64,000 nucleotides of DNA from Hyperoodon ampullatus (taxonomy: Eukaryota > Chordata > Mammalia > Artiodactyla > Ziphiidae), in the NCBI GenBank assembly GCA_949752795.1, contig OX457068.1, positions 55,580,516 through 55,644,515 on the forward strand. The letters run 5' to 3'. The notes under the pieces are model-generated. The model did no database searches and was not told the origin of the DNA. It saw only the letters and a list, made by a program, of their open reading frames with translations. Below are positions 25,165 through 36,180 of the stretch, piece by piece (positions within the stretch are counted from its first letter, which is position 1; each line of letters opens with the position of its first letter). Both the position numbers and the translations under genes were made by a program.

Positions 25165-27068
25165 AGAGGAGTAAGACAGGGAGATCACCTTCCTCCCCAC
25201 AAATACATCAGAAATACATCTACATGAGGAACAACTCCTACAGAACACCTACTGAACACTGGCAGAAGACCTCAGACTTCACAAAAGGCAAGAAAATCCC
25301 CATGTACATGGGTAAGGCAAAAGAAGAAAGAAAAAACAGAGACAAAAGAATAGGGGTGGGACTTGGGAGGGAGCTGTGAAGGAGGAAAATTTTTCACATA
25401 TTAGGAAGTCCCCTCACTGGTGGAGACGGGGGTGGTGAGGGGGGAAGATACGGAACCACAGAGGAGAGCACAACAACAGGGGTGCAGAGGGCCAAGTGGA
25501 GAGACTCCTGCATAGAGGATTGGTGCCGACCAGCACTCACCAGCCTAAGAGGCTTGTCTGCTAACCCACTAGGGTGGGTGGGGGCTGGGAGCTGAGGCTC
25601 CAGCTTCGGAGGTCAGATCCGAGGGAGAGGACTGGGGTTGGCTGCGTGAACACAGCCTGAAGGGGGTTAGTGAACCACAGCTAGCTGGGAGGCAGTCTGG
25701 GAAAAAGTCTGGACCTGTTGAAGAGGCAACAGACCATTGTTTCAGGGGACACAAGGAGAGGCGATTCCTTCCCTGTCTGCCCAAAGAAGGCAGAGCACTG
25801 CCTGAACGAGCTTCAGAGATGGGTGTGAGCCATGGCTATCACCTCGGACCCCAGATATGGGCATGGAACGTTAATGCTGCTGCTGTAGCCACCAAGAATC
25901 TTGTGTGCAAGCACAGGTCAATATCCACAACCCCCTGAGAGCCTGAGCAGCACATCACTGCCAGGGTCCCATGATCCAGGGACAAGTTCCCTGGGAGAAC
26001 ACACAGTGCACCTCAGCCTGTTGCAATGTCATGCTGGCCTCTGCTGCTACAGGCTAGCCTTCATTCTAATTATGGCTACCATACCCTTCCCGCCACGGGG
26101 CATGAGAGAGCCAGAACCCCTTAATCAGCCTCTCCTTTAACCCCATCCTGTCTGGGCTGGAACAGATGCCTGAGGGCGACCTACATGCAGAGGTGGGGCC
26201 AAAACCAAAGGTGAACTGCAAGAGCTGTACAAACAAGGAAGAGAAAGGGAAATTTCTCAGTGCAGCCTCAGGAGCAGTGGATTAAATTTCCACAATCAAC
26301 TTAATGTACCCTGCATCAGTGGAATACCTGAATAGACAATGAATCATCCCAAAATTGAGGCGGTGAATTTTGGGGGCAACTGTACACTTGGAGTCAGCTG
26401 TCTATGACTGCTTTGTTTCTGATTTTTATGTTTATCTTAGAATAGTTTTTAGCACTTGATATCATTGGTGGATTTGTTTATTGGTTTGACTGCTCTCTTC
26501 TTTTTTTTAATATTATTATTATTTTTTTATTTTAATATTTTTTTTCATTTTTTCTCCTTTTCCTCCTGAGTCTTGTGGCTGACAGGGCCTTGGTGCTCCA
26601 GCCTGGTGTCAGGACTGACACTCTGAGGTGGGAGAACCGAGTTCAGGAAACTGGACCACCAGAGAGTTCCCAGCCCCATGTAATATCAATTGGCAAGAGC
26701 TCTCTCAGAGATCTCCGTCTCAACTCTAAGACCCACCTCCACTCAACAACCAGCAAGCTATAGTGCTGCAAGTCCCATGCCAAACAACTAGCAAGACAGG
26801 AACACAAATACTGCCATTAGAAGAGAGCCTACCTAAAATCATACTAAATTCACAGATGCCCCAAAACACACTACCAGATGTGGTCCTTTCCACCAGAAAG
26901 AAAAGATCCAGCCTCACCCACCAGAAAACACTCACCAGTCCCCTCCACCAGAAAGCCTACACAGCCATCCAACCAACCTCACACACTGGGGGCAGACACC
27001 AAAAAAAACGGGAACTATGAACTTGCAGCCAGTGGAAAGGAGACCCCAAACACAGTAAGTTAAGCAAA

Positions 27069-27816
27069 ATGAGAAGACAGAGAAATATACAGCAGATGAA
27101 GGAGCAAGGTAAAAATCCACCAGTCCAAACAACTGAAGAGGAAATAAGCAGTATACCTATAAAAGAATTTAGAATAAGTATATTTAAAAAGATCCAAATT
27201 CTTGGAAATTGAATGGAGAAAATATAAGAAAAAATTAATAAGGACCACAGAGCAGAAAAAAGAAAAAAAGAATGAGAAGAATTGAGGACAGTATCAGAGA
27301 CTTCTGGGACAACATTAAATACACCAACATTTGATTTTTAGGGGTCCAAGAAGAAGGAGAGGAAAAGAAAGGGTCTGAGGAAATATTTGAAGAGATTATA
27401 GTTGAAAACTTCCCTAATATGGGAACGGAAATGGTCAATCAAGTCCAGGAAGTGCAGAGTACATACAAGAAAAATCCAAGGAGAAATATGCCAAGACACA
27501 TATTAATGAAACTATCAAAAATTAAATACAAAGAAAAAATATTAAAAGAAGCAAGGTAAAAACAACAAATAGCATACAAGGGAATCCCCATAAGGTTAAC
27601 AGCTGATCTTTCAGCAGAAAATCTGCAAGCCAGAAGGGAGTGGCACGACATATTTAACGTGATGAAAGGGAAAAAACTACAACCAAGATTATTCTACACA
27701 AAAGGATTTCATGCAGATTCAAGGGAGAAATTAAAACCTTTACAGACAAGCAAAAGTTAAGAGAATTCAGCACCAACAAACGAGCTTTACAACAAACACT
27801 AAAGGAACTTCTCTAG
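27069..27816 (+). pseudogene. L1 ORF1 (RNA-binding protein) of copy 2, deleted and frameshifted
   Basis: ORF1p is the trimeric RNA-binding partner that packages L1 RNA. The ATG at 27069 begins MRRQRNIQQMKEQGK, as expected for the family. The frame then meets a stop near 27211 (TGA after an ILGN segment). The coiled-coil region is mostly missing: sequence passes from 'gaaaaaattaataaggacc' directly to 'acagagcagaaaaaag', and the whole is ~750 bases against ~1000 in copy 3 once its SINE is removed. The RNA-binding and C-terminal parts are still readable in pieces, ending in the TAG at 27814. Not translatable. Confidence 0.88.
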
Positions 27817-27874
27817 TCAAGAAACACAAGAGAAGGAAAAGACCCACAAAAACAAACCCAAAGCAATTAAGAAA

Positions 27875-30800
27875 ATGGTAATAGGAACATACATATCAAT
27901 AATTACCTTAAATGTGAATGGATTAACTGCTCCAACCAAAAGACATAGACTGGCTGAATGAATATAAAAACAAGACCCATATATAGGCTGTCTAAAAGAA
28001 ACCCACTTCAGACCTAGGGACACATACAGACTGAAAGTGAGGGGATGGAAAAAGATATTCCATGCAAATGGAAATCCAAAGAAAACTGGAGTAGCAATTC
28101 TCATATCAGACAAAATTTACTTTAAAATAAAGACTATTACAAGAGACAAAGAAGGACAATACATAATGATCAAGGGATCAATTCAAGAAGAAGATATAAC
28201 AATTGTAAATATTTAGCACACAACATAGGAGAACCTCAATAAATAAGGCAAATGTTAACAGACATAAAAGGGGATGTTAACAGTAACACAATAATAGTAG
28301 GGGACTTTAACACCCTACTTTCACCAATGGACAGATCATACAAAATGGTAATAAAAAAGGAAACACAGCTTTAAATGATACATTAAACAAGATGGACTCA
28401 ATTGATATTTATAGGATATTCCATTACACTTTCTTCTCAAGTGCTCATGGAACATCCTCCAGCATAAATCATATCTTGGGTATCAAAGCAAAACTTGGTA
28501 AATTTAAGAAAATTGAACTTGTATCAAGTATCTTTTCTGACCACAACTCTATGAAACTAGATATCAATTACAGGAAGAAAACTGTAAAAAATACAAACAC
28601 ATGGAGGCTAAACAGCATGCTACTAAATAACCGAGATATTACTGGAAAAATCAAAGAGAAAGTTTTTAAAAATACCTAGAAACAAATGACAGTGAAAATG
28701 TGACAACCCAAAACCTGTGGGATGCCGCGAAAGATGTTCTAAGAGGAAAGATTATAGCAATACAACCCTACCTCAAGAAACAAGAAAAATCTCAAATAAA
28801 CAACCTATCCTTACACCCAAAGCAGTTAGATGAAGGAAAAAAAGAAACCGAAGTTAGCAGAAGGGAAGAAATCATAAAGATCAGTTCAGAAATAAATGAA
28901 AAAGAAATGAAGGACACAATAGCAAAGATCAATAAAATTAAAGCTGGTTCTTTGAGAAGATAAACAAAATTGATAAACCATTAACCAGACTCATCATGAA
29001 AAAAGAAAAGGGGAGAGGACTCAAATCAACAGAATTAGAAATGATAAAGGAGAAGTAACAACTGACACTGCAGAAATACAAAGGATCATGAGAGATTACT
29101 ACAAGCAACTATATGCCAATAAAATAGACAACCTGGAAGAAATGGACAACTTCTTAAAAAAGTAAAACCTTCCAAGACTGAACCAGGAAGAAATAGAAAA
29201 CATAAACAGACCAATCACAAGCACTGAAATTGAAAATGTGATTAGAAATTTTCCAGCAAACAGAAGTCCAGGAGCAGATGGTTTCACAGGTGAATTCTAT
29301 CAAATATTTAGAGAAGAGTTACACCTAACCATCTCAAACTCTTCCAAAATATAGCAGAGGGGAGAACACTCCCAATCTCATTCTACAAGGCCACCATCAC
29401 CCTGACACCAAAATGAGACAACATGTCACAAAAAAAGAAAACTGCAGGCCAATAACAATGATGAACATAGATGCAATCAACAAAATACTAGCAAACAGAA
29501 TCCAACAACACATTAAAAGGATCTTACACCATGATCAAGTGGGGTTTATCCCAGGAATGGAAGGATTCTTCAATATATACAAATCAATCAATGTGCTACA
29601 CCATATTAACAAATTGAAGGTAAAAAACATGATAATCTCATTAGATATAGAAAAAGCTTTCAGCAAAATTCAACACTGATTTATGATAAAAACTATCCAG
29701 AAAGTAGGATTAGAGGGAACCTACCTCAACATAATAAAGGCCATATAAGACAAACCCAAAGCCAACATCATTCTCAGTGTTGAAGAACTGAAACCATTTC
29801 CTCTAAGATCAAGAATAAGACAAGGCTGCCCACTCTCACCATTATTATTCAACATAGTTTTGGAAGTTCTAACCACAGCAATCAGAGAAGAAAAATAAAT
29901 AAAAGGAATCCAAAACGGAAAAGAAGAAGTAAAGCTGTCACTATTTGCAGATGACATGATACTATACATAGAGACTCCTAAAGACTCTACCAGAAAACTA
30001 CTAGAACTAATGAATGAATCTGGTAAAGTGGCAGGATACATAATTAATGCATTCCTATACACTAATGATGAAAAATCTGAAAGAGAAATTAAGGAAACAC
30101 TCCCATTTATCATTGCAACAAAAATAATAAAATACCTGGGAATAAACCTACCAAAAGAGACAAAAGACCTGTATGCAGAAAACTATAAGACACTGATGAA
30201 AGAAATGAAAGATGATACAAACAGATGGAGAGATATACCATGTACTTGTATTGGAAAAATCAAAATTGTGAAAATGACTATACTAGCCAAAGCAATCTAC
30301 AGATTCAGTGCAATTCCTATCAAACTACCAGTGGCATTTTTCACAGAAGTAGAACAAAATCATTCACAATTTGTATGGAAACACAAAAGACCCCTAAGAG
30401 TCAAAGCAATCTTGAGAAAGAAAAATGGAGCTGGGGGAATCAGGCTCCCTGACTTCAAACTATTTTACAAGGCTGCAGTAATCAAGACAGTATGGTACTG
30501 ACACAAAAACAGAAATATAGATCAATGGAACAGGATAGAAAGCCCAGAGATAAACCCACACGCATATGGTCACCTTACTTTTGATAAAGTTGGCAAAAAT
30601 ATACAATGGAGAAAGACAGCCTCTTTTTCCAGTGGTGCTGGACAAACTGGACAGCACATGTAAAAGAATGAAATTAGATCACTCCCTAACACAGTATACA
30701 AAAGTAAACTCAAAATGGATTAAACACCTAAATGTAAAGCCTCTTAGAGGAAAACATAGGCAGAACACTCTATGACATAAATCTCAGCAAGATCCTTTTT

Positions 30801-31640
30801 GACCAACCTCCTAGAGAAATGGAAATAAAAACAAAAATAAACAAATGGGACCTAATGAAACTTAAAAGCTTTTGCAAAGGAAACTACAAACAAGACAAAA
30901 AGACAACCCTCAGAATGGGAGAAAAATTGCAAACAAATCAACTGACAAAGGATTAATCTCCAAAATATACAAGCAGCTCATGAAGCTCAATATCAAAAAA
31001 CAAACAACCCAATCCAAAATTGGGCGGAAGACACAAATAGACATTTCTCCAAAGAAGATATATAGATTGCCAACAAGCACATGAAAGGATGCTCAACATC
31101 ACTAATTATTAGAGAAATGAAAATCAAAACTACAATGATGTATCACCTCACACCAGTCAGAATGACCATCACAGAATGGCCATCTTCAAAATATCTGCAA
31201 ACAGTAAATGCTGGAGAGGGTGTGGAGAAAAAGGAACCCTCTTGCACTGTTGGTGGGAATGTAAATTGATACAGCCACTATGGAGAACAGTATGGAGGTT
31301 CCTTAAAAAATTAAAAATAGAACTCCCATACGAGCCAGCAATCCCACTACTGGGCATATACCCTGAGAAAACCATAATTCAAAAGGTATATGTACCACAG
31401 TGTTAATTGCAGCACTATTTACAATAGCCATGACATGGAATCAACCTAGGTATCCATCAACAGATGAATGGATAAAGAAGATGTAGCACATATATACAAT
31501 GGAATATTACTCAGCCATAAAAAGAAACAAATTTGAACTATTTGTAGTGAAGTGGATGGACCTAGCATCTGTCCTACAGAGTGAAGTTAGTCAATAAGAG
31601 TAAAACAATTACCATATGCTAACACATATATATGGAATCA
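27875..31640 (+). pseudogene. L1 ORF2 of copy 2, multiply disrupted
   Basis: Starts MVIGTYISIITLNVNGL with the endonuclease NVNGL motif. Later open fragments at 28392-28679 (endonuclease C-terminus with SDH), 28700-28963, 29413-29679, 29956-30501, 30566-30775 and 31081-31406 cover the rest in shifting frames. The reverse transcriptase active site is still seen as FADD near 29946, but a TAA stop lies just upstream (~29898). A short deletion near 30740 removes ~15 bases compared with copy 3. The Cys-rich C-terminal motif is kept near 31208-31262. Confidence 0.92.
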
Positions 31641-32002
31641 AAAAAAAATGGTTCTGATGAACCTAGGGGCAGGACAGAAATAAAGACACAGATGTAGAGA
31701 ATAGACTTGAGCACATGGAGAGGTGGGAGGGTAAGCTGGGACAAAGAGGGAGAGTAGTATTGACATATATACACCACCGAATGTAAAATAGATAGCTAGT
31801 GGGAAGCAGCTGCATAGCACAGGGAGATCAGCTAGATGCTATGTTACCATCTAGAGGGGTGGGATAGGAAGGGTGGGAGGAGATGCAAGAGTCCGGGGAT
31901 ATGGGGATATATGTATACATATAGCCAATTTACTTTGTTATACAACAGAAACTGACACAACATTGTAAAGCAATTATACTCCAATAAAGATGTTAAAAAA
32001 AA

Positions 32003-32260
32003 GGAATGCAAAATAAGAAGACGGATCAATGAATAAACAAAAAAAGTATAAAAACTATGTATGAAAGACTTGGAAGACAAGTGCTTAGATACAACCTACA
32101 AAATAAAACCAATTATTTGTGCAGTATCGCCATGAAGCTACAGCCATTTTTAAATGTATTCAAATGTTTTGTATTTCACAAGAAAGTCTTTTTAATATTG
32201 TTATTCATTTCTCATGTTTTATGTGGTTTTTAATATCTCTCATTATATTTGTTATATTAT
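32003..32260. other. Interior of the probable DNA transposon, right of the L1
   Basis: AT-rich, no coding signal. Together with 24817-25145 this would form the roughly 590-base interior of the pre-insertion element. Confidence 0.4.
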
Positions 32261-32361
32261 CTTTTGCTGCAAAATTGCCTTTCAGTCAATTACTTAAGTG
32301 GTGAAAAGTTTTGCCGCAAAAATGCTTGTGGCAAAAATGTCTAAGATATTTATGGCAAAAA
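32261..32361 (-). repeat. Right terminal inverted repeat of a probable DNA transposon
   Basis: Reverse complement reads 'gccacaagcatttttgcgg', 'ttcaccacttaagtaattg' and 'ctgaaaggcaattttgcag', matching the left repeat at 24728-24816 in order. Inside it 'gcaaaaatg' words recur. Confidence 0.6.
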
Positions 32362-32574
32362 TGGTGGACACAATTAGATATGGTTCTTATCCCGCTTGTT
32401 CCTCTCAGATTTCGCAGATTTAGAGACTGGTTCTGCATTGAGAAAGAGTCTATTCTCCTCCAGGGCATGTGCCTCTATATAACTGGTGTCACAAAGTTTG
32501 TGTTCAAGTAGATAAAATCATCATTACTGGAATGGAAATAAGGTTACCTGGGGCGATCTTTTCATATAGTTAGG

Positions 32575-32765
32575 AGGCAGCCTTTCATAGTGGCCAAGGG
32601 CATGGAGTTAGGCAACAGGCAGCTTGCATTCAGCCTTAAGTGTGAAATCAAAGATAAGACCCTTCACTTTCCTGTGCCTTAATTTCTTTATCTATAAAAT
32701 GGAAATAACAATAGTGTCTGCCTCATAGAGTTGCTGTGAGACATCTAGCATGTGGTAAAAATTAA
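32575..32765 (+). repeat. MIR SINE, plus strand
   Basis: 'catagtggccaagggcatgg', 'agttaggcaacagg', 'ttcactttcctgtgccttaa' with 'tttctttatctataaaatgg' and 'cctcatagagttgctgtgag' give the full MIR order. Confidence 0.85.
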
Positions 32766-34676
32766 TTTCTGTCATGATTATGATTCTTATGAGGTAAAGA
32801 TGGTGAGATCTTTGTCCCTAGAAAACTGGGTCATAGCTGCTGTTTATGGAACTTCACATACACCAGCTTCGCCAACCACTTCAACCTTTAGATTGTCGAG
32901 ACTACCTGGTAGTATTTGACTTAAACTTTCCTGAATGGTTGCTTTAGGTTTTTATCTAAACATTTTGATTTTCATGCACTTAAAGGTAAAAGGATGTGGC
33001 CTATATTAAATGTTGGTCAAAGCATTTTTTTTACGATTCTTTAAAAAAAAGTCCCACACTCTCCATGACATTAAATTACTTAAAATCCACATACAAAAGT
33101 AGTGACTTCTCTCCCACAAATAAATTTTAAAAATCCCAGAATGGAAATGCATTAACTAAAATAACTGTTTGATCCCCATTTCCTTCTTCCATCCAGAAAG
33201 CCTTGAAGTGTGAGTATTACACTACTGCAGATTTCTATGCAGGCAGGGGATAAATAGTCTGCTTCTGTAATTAATAACTATTAAAGCTGTTTGATCATAT
33301 CTTTGGGCTCCTGGAATCTCTTCTGTTCAGGTGTTCATTAATGGAATCCATTCATATATTTCAGCAGATAGTAATTTACGATCTTTTATAAGATCTGTCA
33401 GGAGCCGCAGCAGGAGATACAGGACTGTCTCAGGGTATTACAGAACAAACCGGACTCCCTCCCTCAGAAACGACTTGCCTTTGCATACTAAATATGAAAG
33501 TCAATGCACTGGGCAGTCAAATTAGGTGACTTCGATGCCATTTGCTCTCTGGGAATATACAATATAAGCTTTTTATCACTGGTGAAGCCCCAAACAGGGC
33601 TGAACAATTTTCAGAGATGGTGAAGGAAAAGTGTGTGGGAGTTTTAACCACTTTATATGTGCCATAAAAATGGAGAACTTGAGAATATAGCAGGGCTCTG
33701 GGAAAGTAATGGGTTTTCCTGGGGGTAAGTTACTCTCTCAAAGCCAAATATATTTGCAAGTTCTCCTAATGGGGCAGCCTCCCCGTTCTGGGAGGGAAAT
33801 CAAATCCCCATTCCAAGGAAAATCAAAGTCAGCCTTGAATTCTGCCTGGTCCTTCCCTCTGGCTCAGCCCAAAATGAACCTCAGTCCTCTTAGAGGTGGA
33901 GCATCCCTTCAACAGGGCTGGGTTTTCAATAGACAAAGTAGAAACCACCTTCAGCCACCTTTCTGGGGTAAGTGCAAGAGCTGCAGAGCCATGTTTATGG
34001 TATGAAATTCTACTTGGGAGGTTTTAATCATTCACTGAAAGCTGAAAACAAGGCTGAGAGAATCAATAAAGACACTATATAATTAGCAAATTACATCCTA
34101 GGGGATGGTTAATGGACAGTCAGCTTAGAGCAGAGGGTCAGTGAATGAGGGGTGTGGGGTAGGAAGGCACTCTGAGTCACAAGAGGCTGAATGATGAGAA
34201 CATGCTGGAAAAGTTAGAAGGCAGAAAACATAAAAAGTCTCTTTCATACTGTTTATAAATGAAGTGAAACAGTTTTCTGGTGCTTTGGAAAGGGGAGTGA
34301 GAGTTCAGTTGAGGTCAAAGCACATATGATTGTGATGAATCACTGTTATTGATGGAATGCTGTTGTCATTCTGAGAATTCTCTAAGACAACTGGATGAGG
34401 CTTGCAGGCTCTATTTCAAAGGAGGTAACTGAGCCTTATCCTTATTCAAAAGTGAAGTCATGGTGTCCATGACGCAGTGGTGGTAACTAGAATTTACTCT
34501 TTTCTTGGAAATTCCTGAGGAAACACAGACTGAAGCATCTGCTTTCAGAGCCCACCTAACAAGTCAGCAACACCACAAATACCACCATAAAACTGAAACC
34601 AGTGTGTGAGAGTGAGCATCCTTATGAAGGGGGATGGGGGGTGCCTTTAAAATTTTGTTTTGTATCCTTGTTCAAG

Positions 34677-34679
<3 letters not shown>
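32766..34679. other. Unique-looking non-coding interval
   Basis: The longest stretch lacking recognised repeats in this half of the window. 33220-33560 has a mixed-complexity, homeobox-like AT core ('gtaattaataactattaaag') and keeps several CpGs, so a conserved non-coding element is possible but unproven. The frames at 33331-33525 and 33709-34005 show no domain. Confidence 0.4.
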
Positions 34680-34680
<1 letters not shown>

Positions 34681-34761
<81 letters not shown>

Positions 34762-34778
34762 GTATGTATACATATATA

Positions 34779-34839
<61 letters not shown>
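34681..34839. repeat. Compound (TA)25-(CA)14-(TG)n-(TA)n microsatellite
   Basis: A 50-base TA array (34681-34730), a CA array to about 34758, a mixed TATG/CATA centre, a short TG array and a second TA array to 34839. Because CA on the left pairs with TG on the right and TA is self-complementary, the locus is close to a palindrome. Tyr-Ile-repeat reading frames here are artefacts. Confidence 0.97.
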
Positions 34840-34845
<6 letters not shown>

Positions 34846-35234
34846 GAACCTCTCAGTATATGATGAACCCTATTTTAAAGAAACTTACTATTTACTGAAT
34901 AAGTTGATTACAGGAGTTATTTATTTTTTAAAATTCTTTGTTTATGAACCAACTTACCATAGAGTTATCTATAGACAATCTACACCTAACATTTTTCCAC
35001 CCCCTAATTTATAAATATGGAATTGTTCAAAATATAACTCTTGCATAAATATAGGATAGAACTATGATATAAATCTAAGTAAACTAATATACTCATAGAT
35101 GGCTAGGCTATAGTCAGAATTTATTTAATTAACTTCCTTATTTCATTCAAATACTTCTGGAGATATTATAAGCAAGATTAATCAATGTTAACTACTTATA
35201 TTAATGATTCAGGTTAAATCTTTTAAATAATAAT

Positions 35235-35480
35235 TTGTCAAATAAATATTCCAAGATACTTGTTATGTGCTAAGTTTATGAGGAAAATTGAAAGATGGTC
35301 CTTGCTCTTAAGAAACTTATCATTTAGTGAGAAAATCCAGGAGCTAATAATTAAGACAACATGCTAAACAGGAATGAAGGTACATAAACCAGTGCCGTGA
35401 GGGTATAAGACAGTCACAGATCCTAACGAGGGTGGGGCTGGGACCTCCGAGTCCTGGGGACATTTGATCTGAGTCTTGAA
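35235..35480 (+). repeat. Ancient interspersed repeat fragment
   Basis: 'aagatacttgttatgtgcta', 'gtccttgctcttaagaaact' and 'acatttgatctgagtcttga' belong to the same old family as at 20986-21425. Confidence 0.5.
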
Positions 35481-35639
35481 GAGGTCTTTCATTCACTCAA
35501 CTTGTATTCATTAAGTGTCAATTATGTTCAGATGCTAAGTGAATGGAATTGAATTTTGTAAGGAGGGAGACAGAAGGTCAAAGAAGGAAGATCATATTCA
35601 ATCTGGAGCTGACAAATTGACAGCGAAAGGGACTGGAAT

Positions 35640-35870
35640 TAATATTTGCTGCCCATGTATTGCCTTCCAGGTATTTGCACCTCTCAACAGGTCTATTTCA
35701 AGAATTTTTATTCCCACATTACAGATGAAAAACCTGAGTTTCAGAGAGGTTAATTTGCTTGTCCAGGTTCATAGAGCTTGTATGAAGCAGAGGTGGAGTG
35801 TAAATGAAGCCTGTCTCCTTTCACAGCCATTGTCTTCCTATTCTTGTAGCAGCTGCCTTTTTGTACAGGC
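35640..35870 (-). repeat. MIR, minus strand
   Basis: Reverse MIR: 'ttcccacattacagatgaaa', 'cctgagtttcagagaggtt' and 'ttgcttgtccaggttcatag'. A 115-codon plus frame (35539-35886) through it is a shadow, as MIR antisense often stays open by chance. Confidence 0.7.
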
Positions 35871-35974
35871 AAAGAAACAGAAATAGTTAAGATGAAGAGA
35901 GAGTGAGGGATGGCACCAGAGTCAATGTCAATTTGGTTGCTGAGGTACTTCATGCTTGAGCTGAAGAAGGAAGC

Positions 35975-36180
35975 TTCATAGGCAGTAGAACATAATGGAA
36001 AAAGTGTTGGCTTAGGGTCAGAATCAAGTGGGTTCGTATTCTGGCCCTGTATTAACTAGCTATGTTGTCGTTGATAGGGTCAGAATCAAGTGGGTTCATA
36101 TTCTGGCCCTGTGTTAACTAGCTATGTTGTCATTGATACTGAGCCTAATCAGAGGTGAAATGGGGATAACAATCTCCATT
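35975..36180 (+). repeat. MIR with internal tandem duplication
   Basis: MIR signature 'agtgttggcttagggtcaga', 'gaggtgaaatggggataaca'. Its middle is duplicated head to tail (see 36014-36137). Confidence 0.75.
36014..36137. repeat. 62-bp tandem duplication inside a MIR
   Basis: Two copies (36014-36075, 36076-36137) of a unit beginning 'agggtcagaatcaagtgggt' differ at three sites, all G/A transitions; two of these are CpG in the first copy and CpA in the second. Confidence 0.95.

Larger units (their letters stand above)
25146..32002 (+). mobile_element. LINE-1 copy 2, full length, inactive
   Basis: A complete L1 in structure: 5' UTR starting 'gggggaccttcaagatggca', T-rich segment near 26505-26560, ORF1 remnant, ORF2 remnant, 3' UTR and a tail after AATAAA (31983-31988). 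Length about 6.86 kb. Both ORFs carry many stops and frameshifts. No convincing target duplication could be found: the left flank is A/G-rich (ending gaaaaagaaaaag) and the right flank reads ggaatgcaaaataag. It lies between the two inverted repeats of a probable DNA transposon. Confidence 0.95.

Noticed and set aside
34602..35014. Tyr-Ile repeat reading frames in three phases
   Set aside because: They are the translation of a TA/CA microsatellite; all three phases stay open for the same trivial reason.
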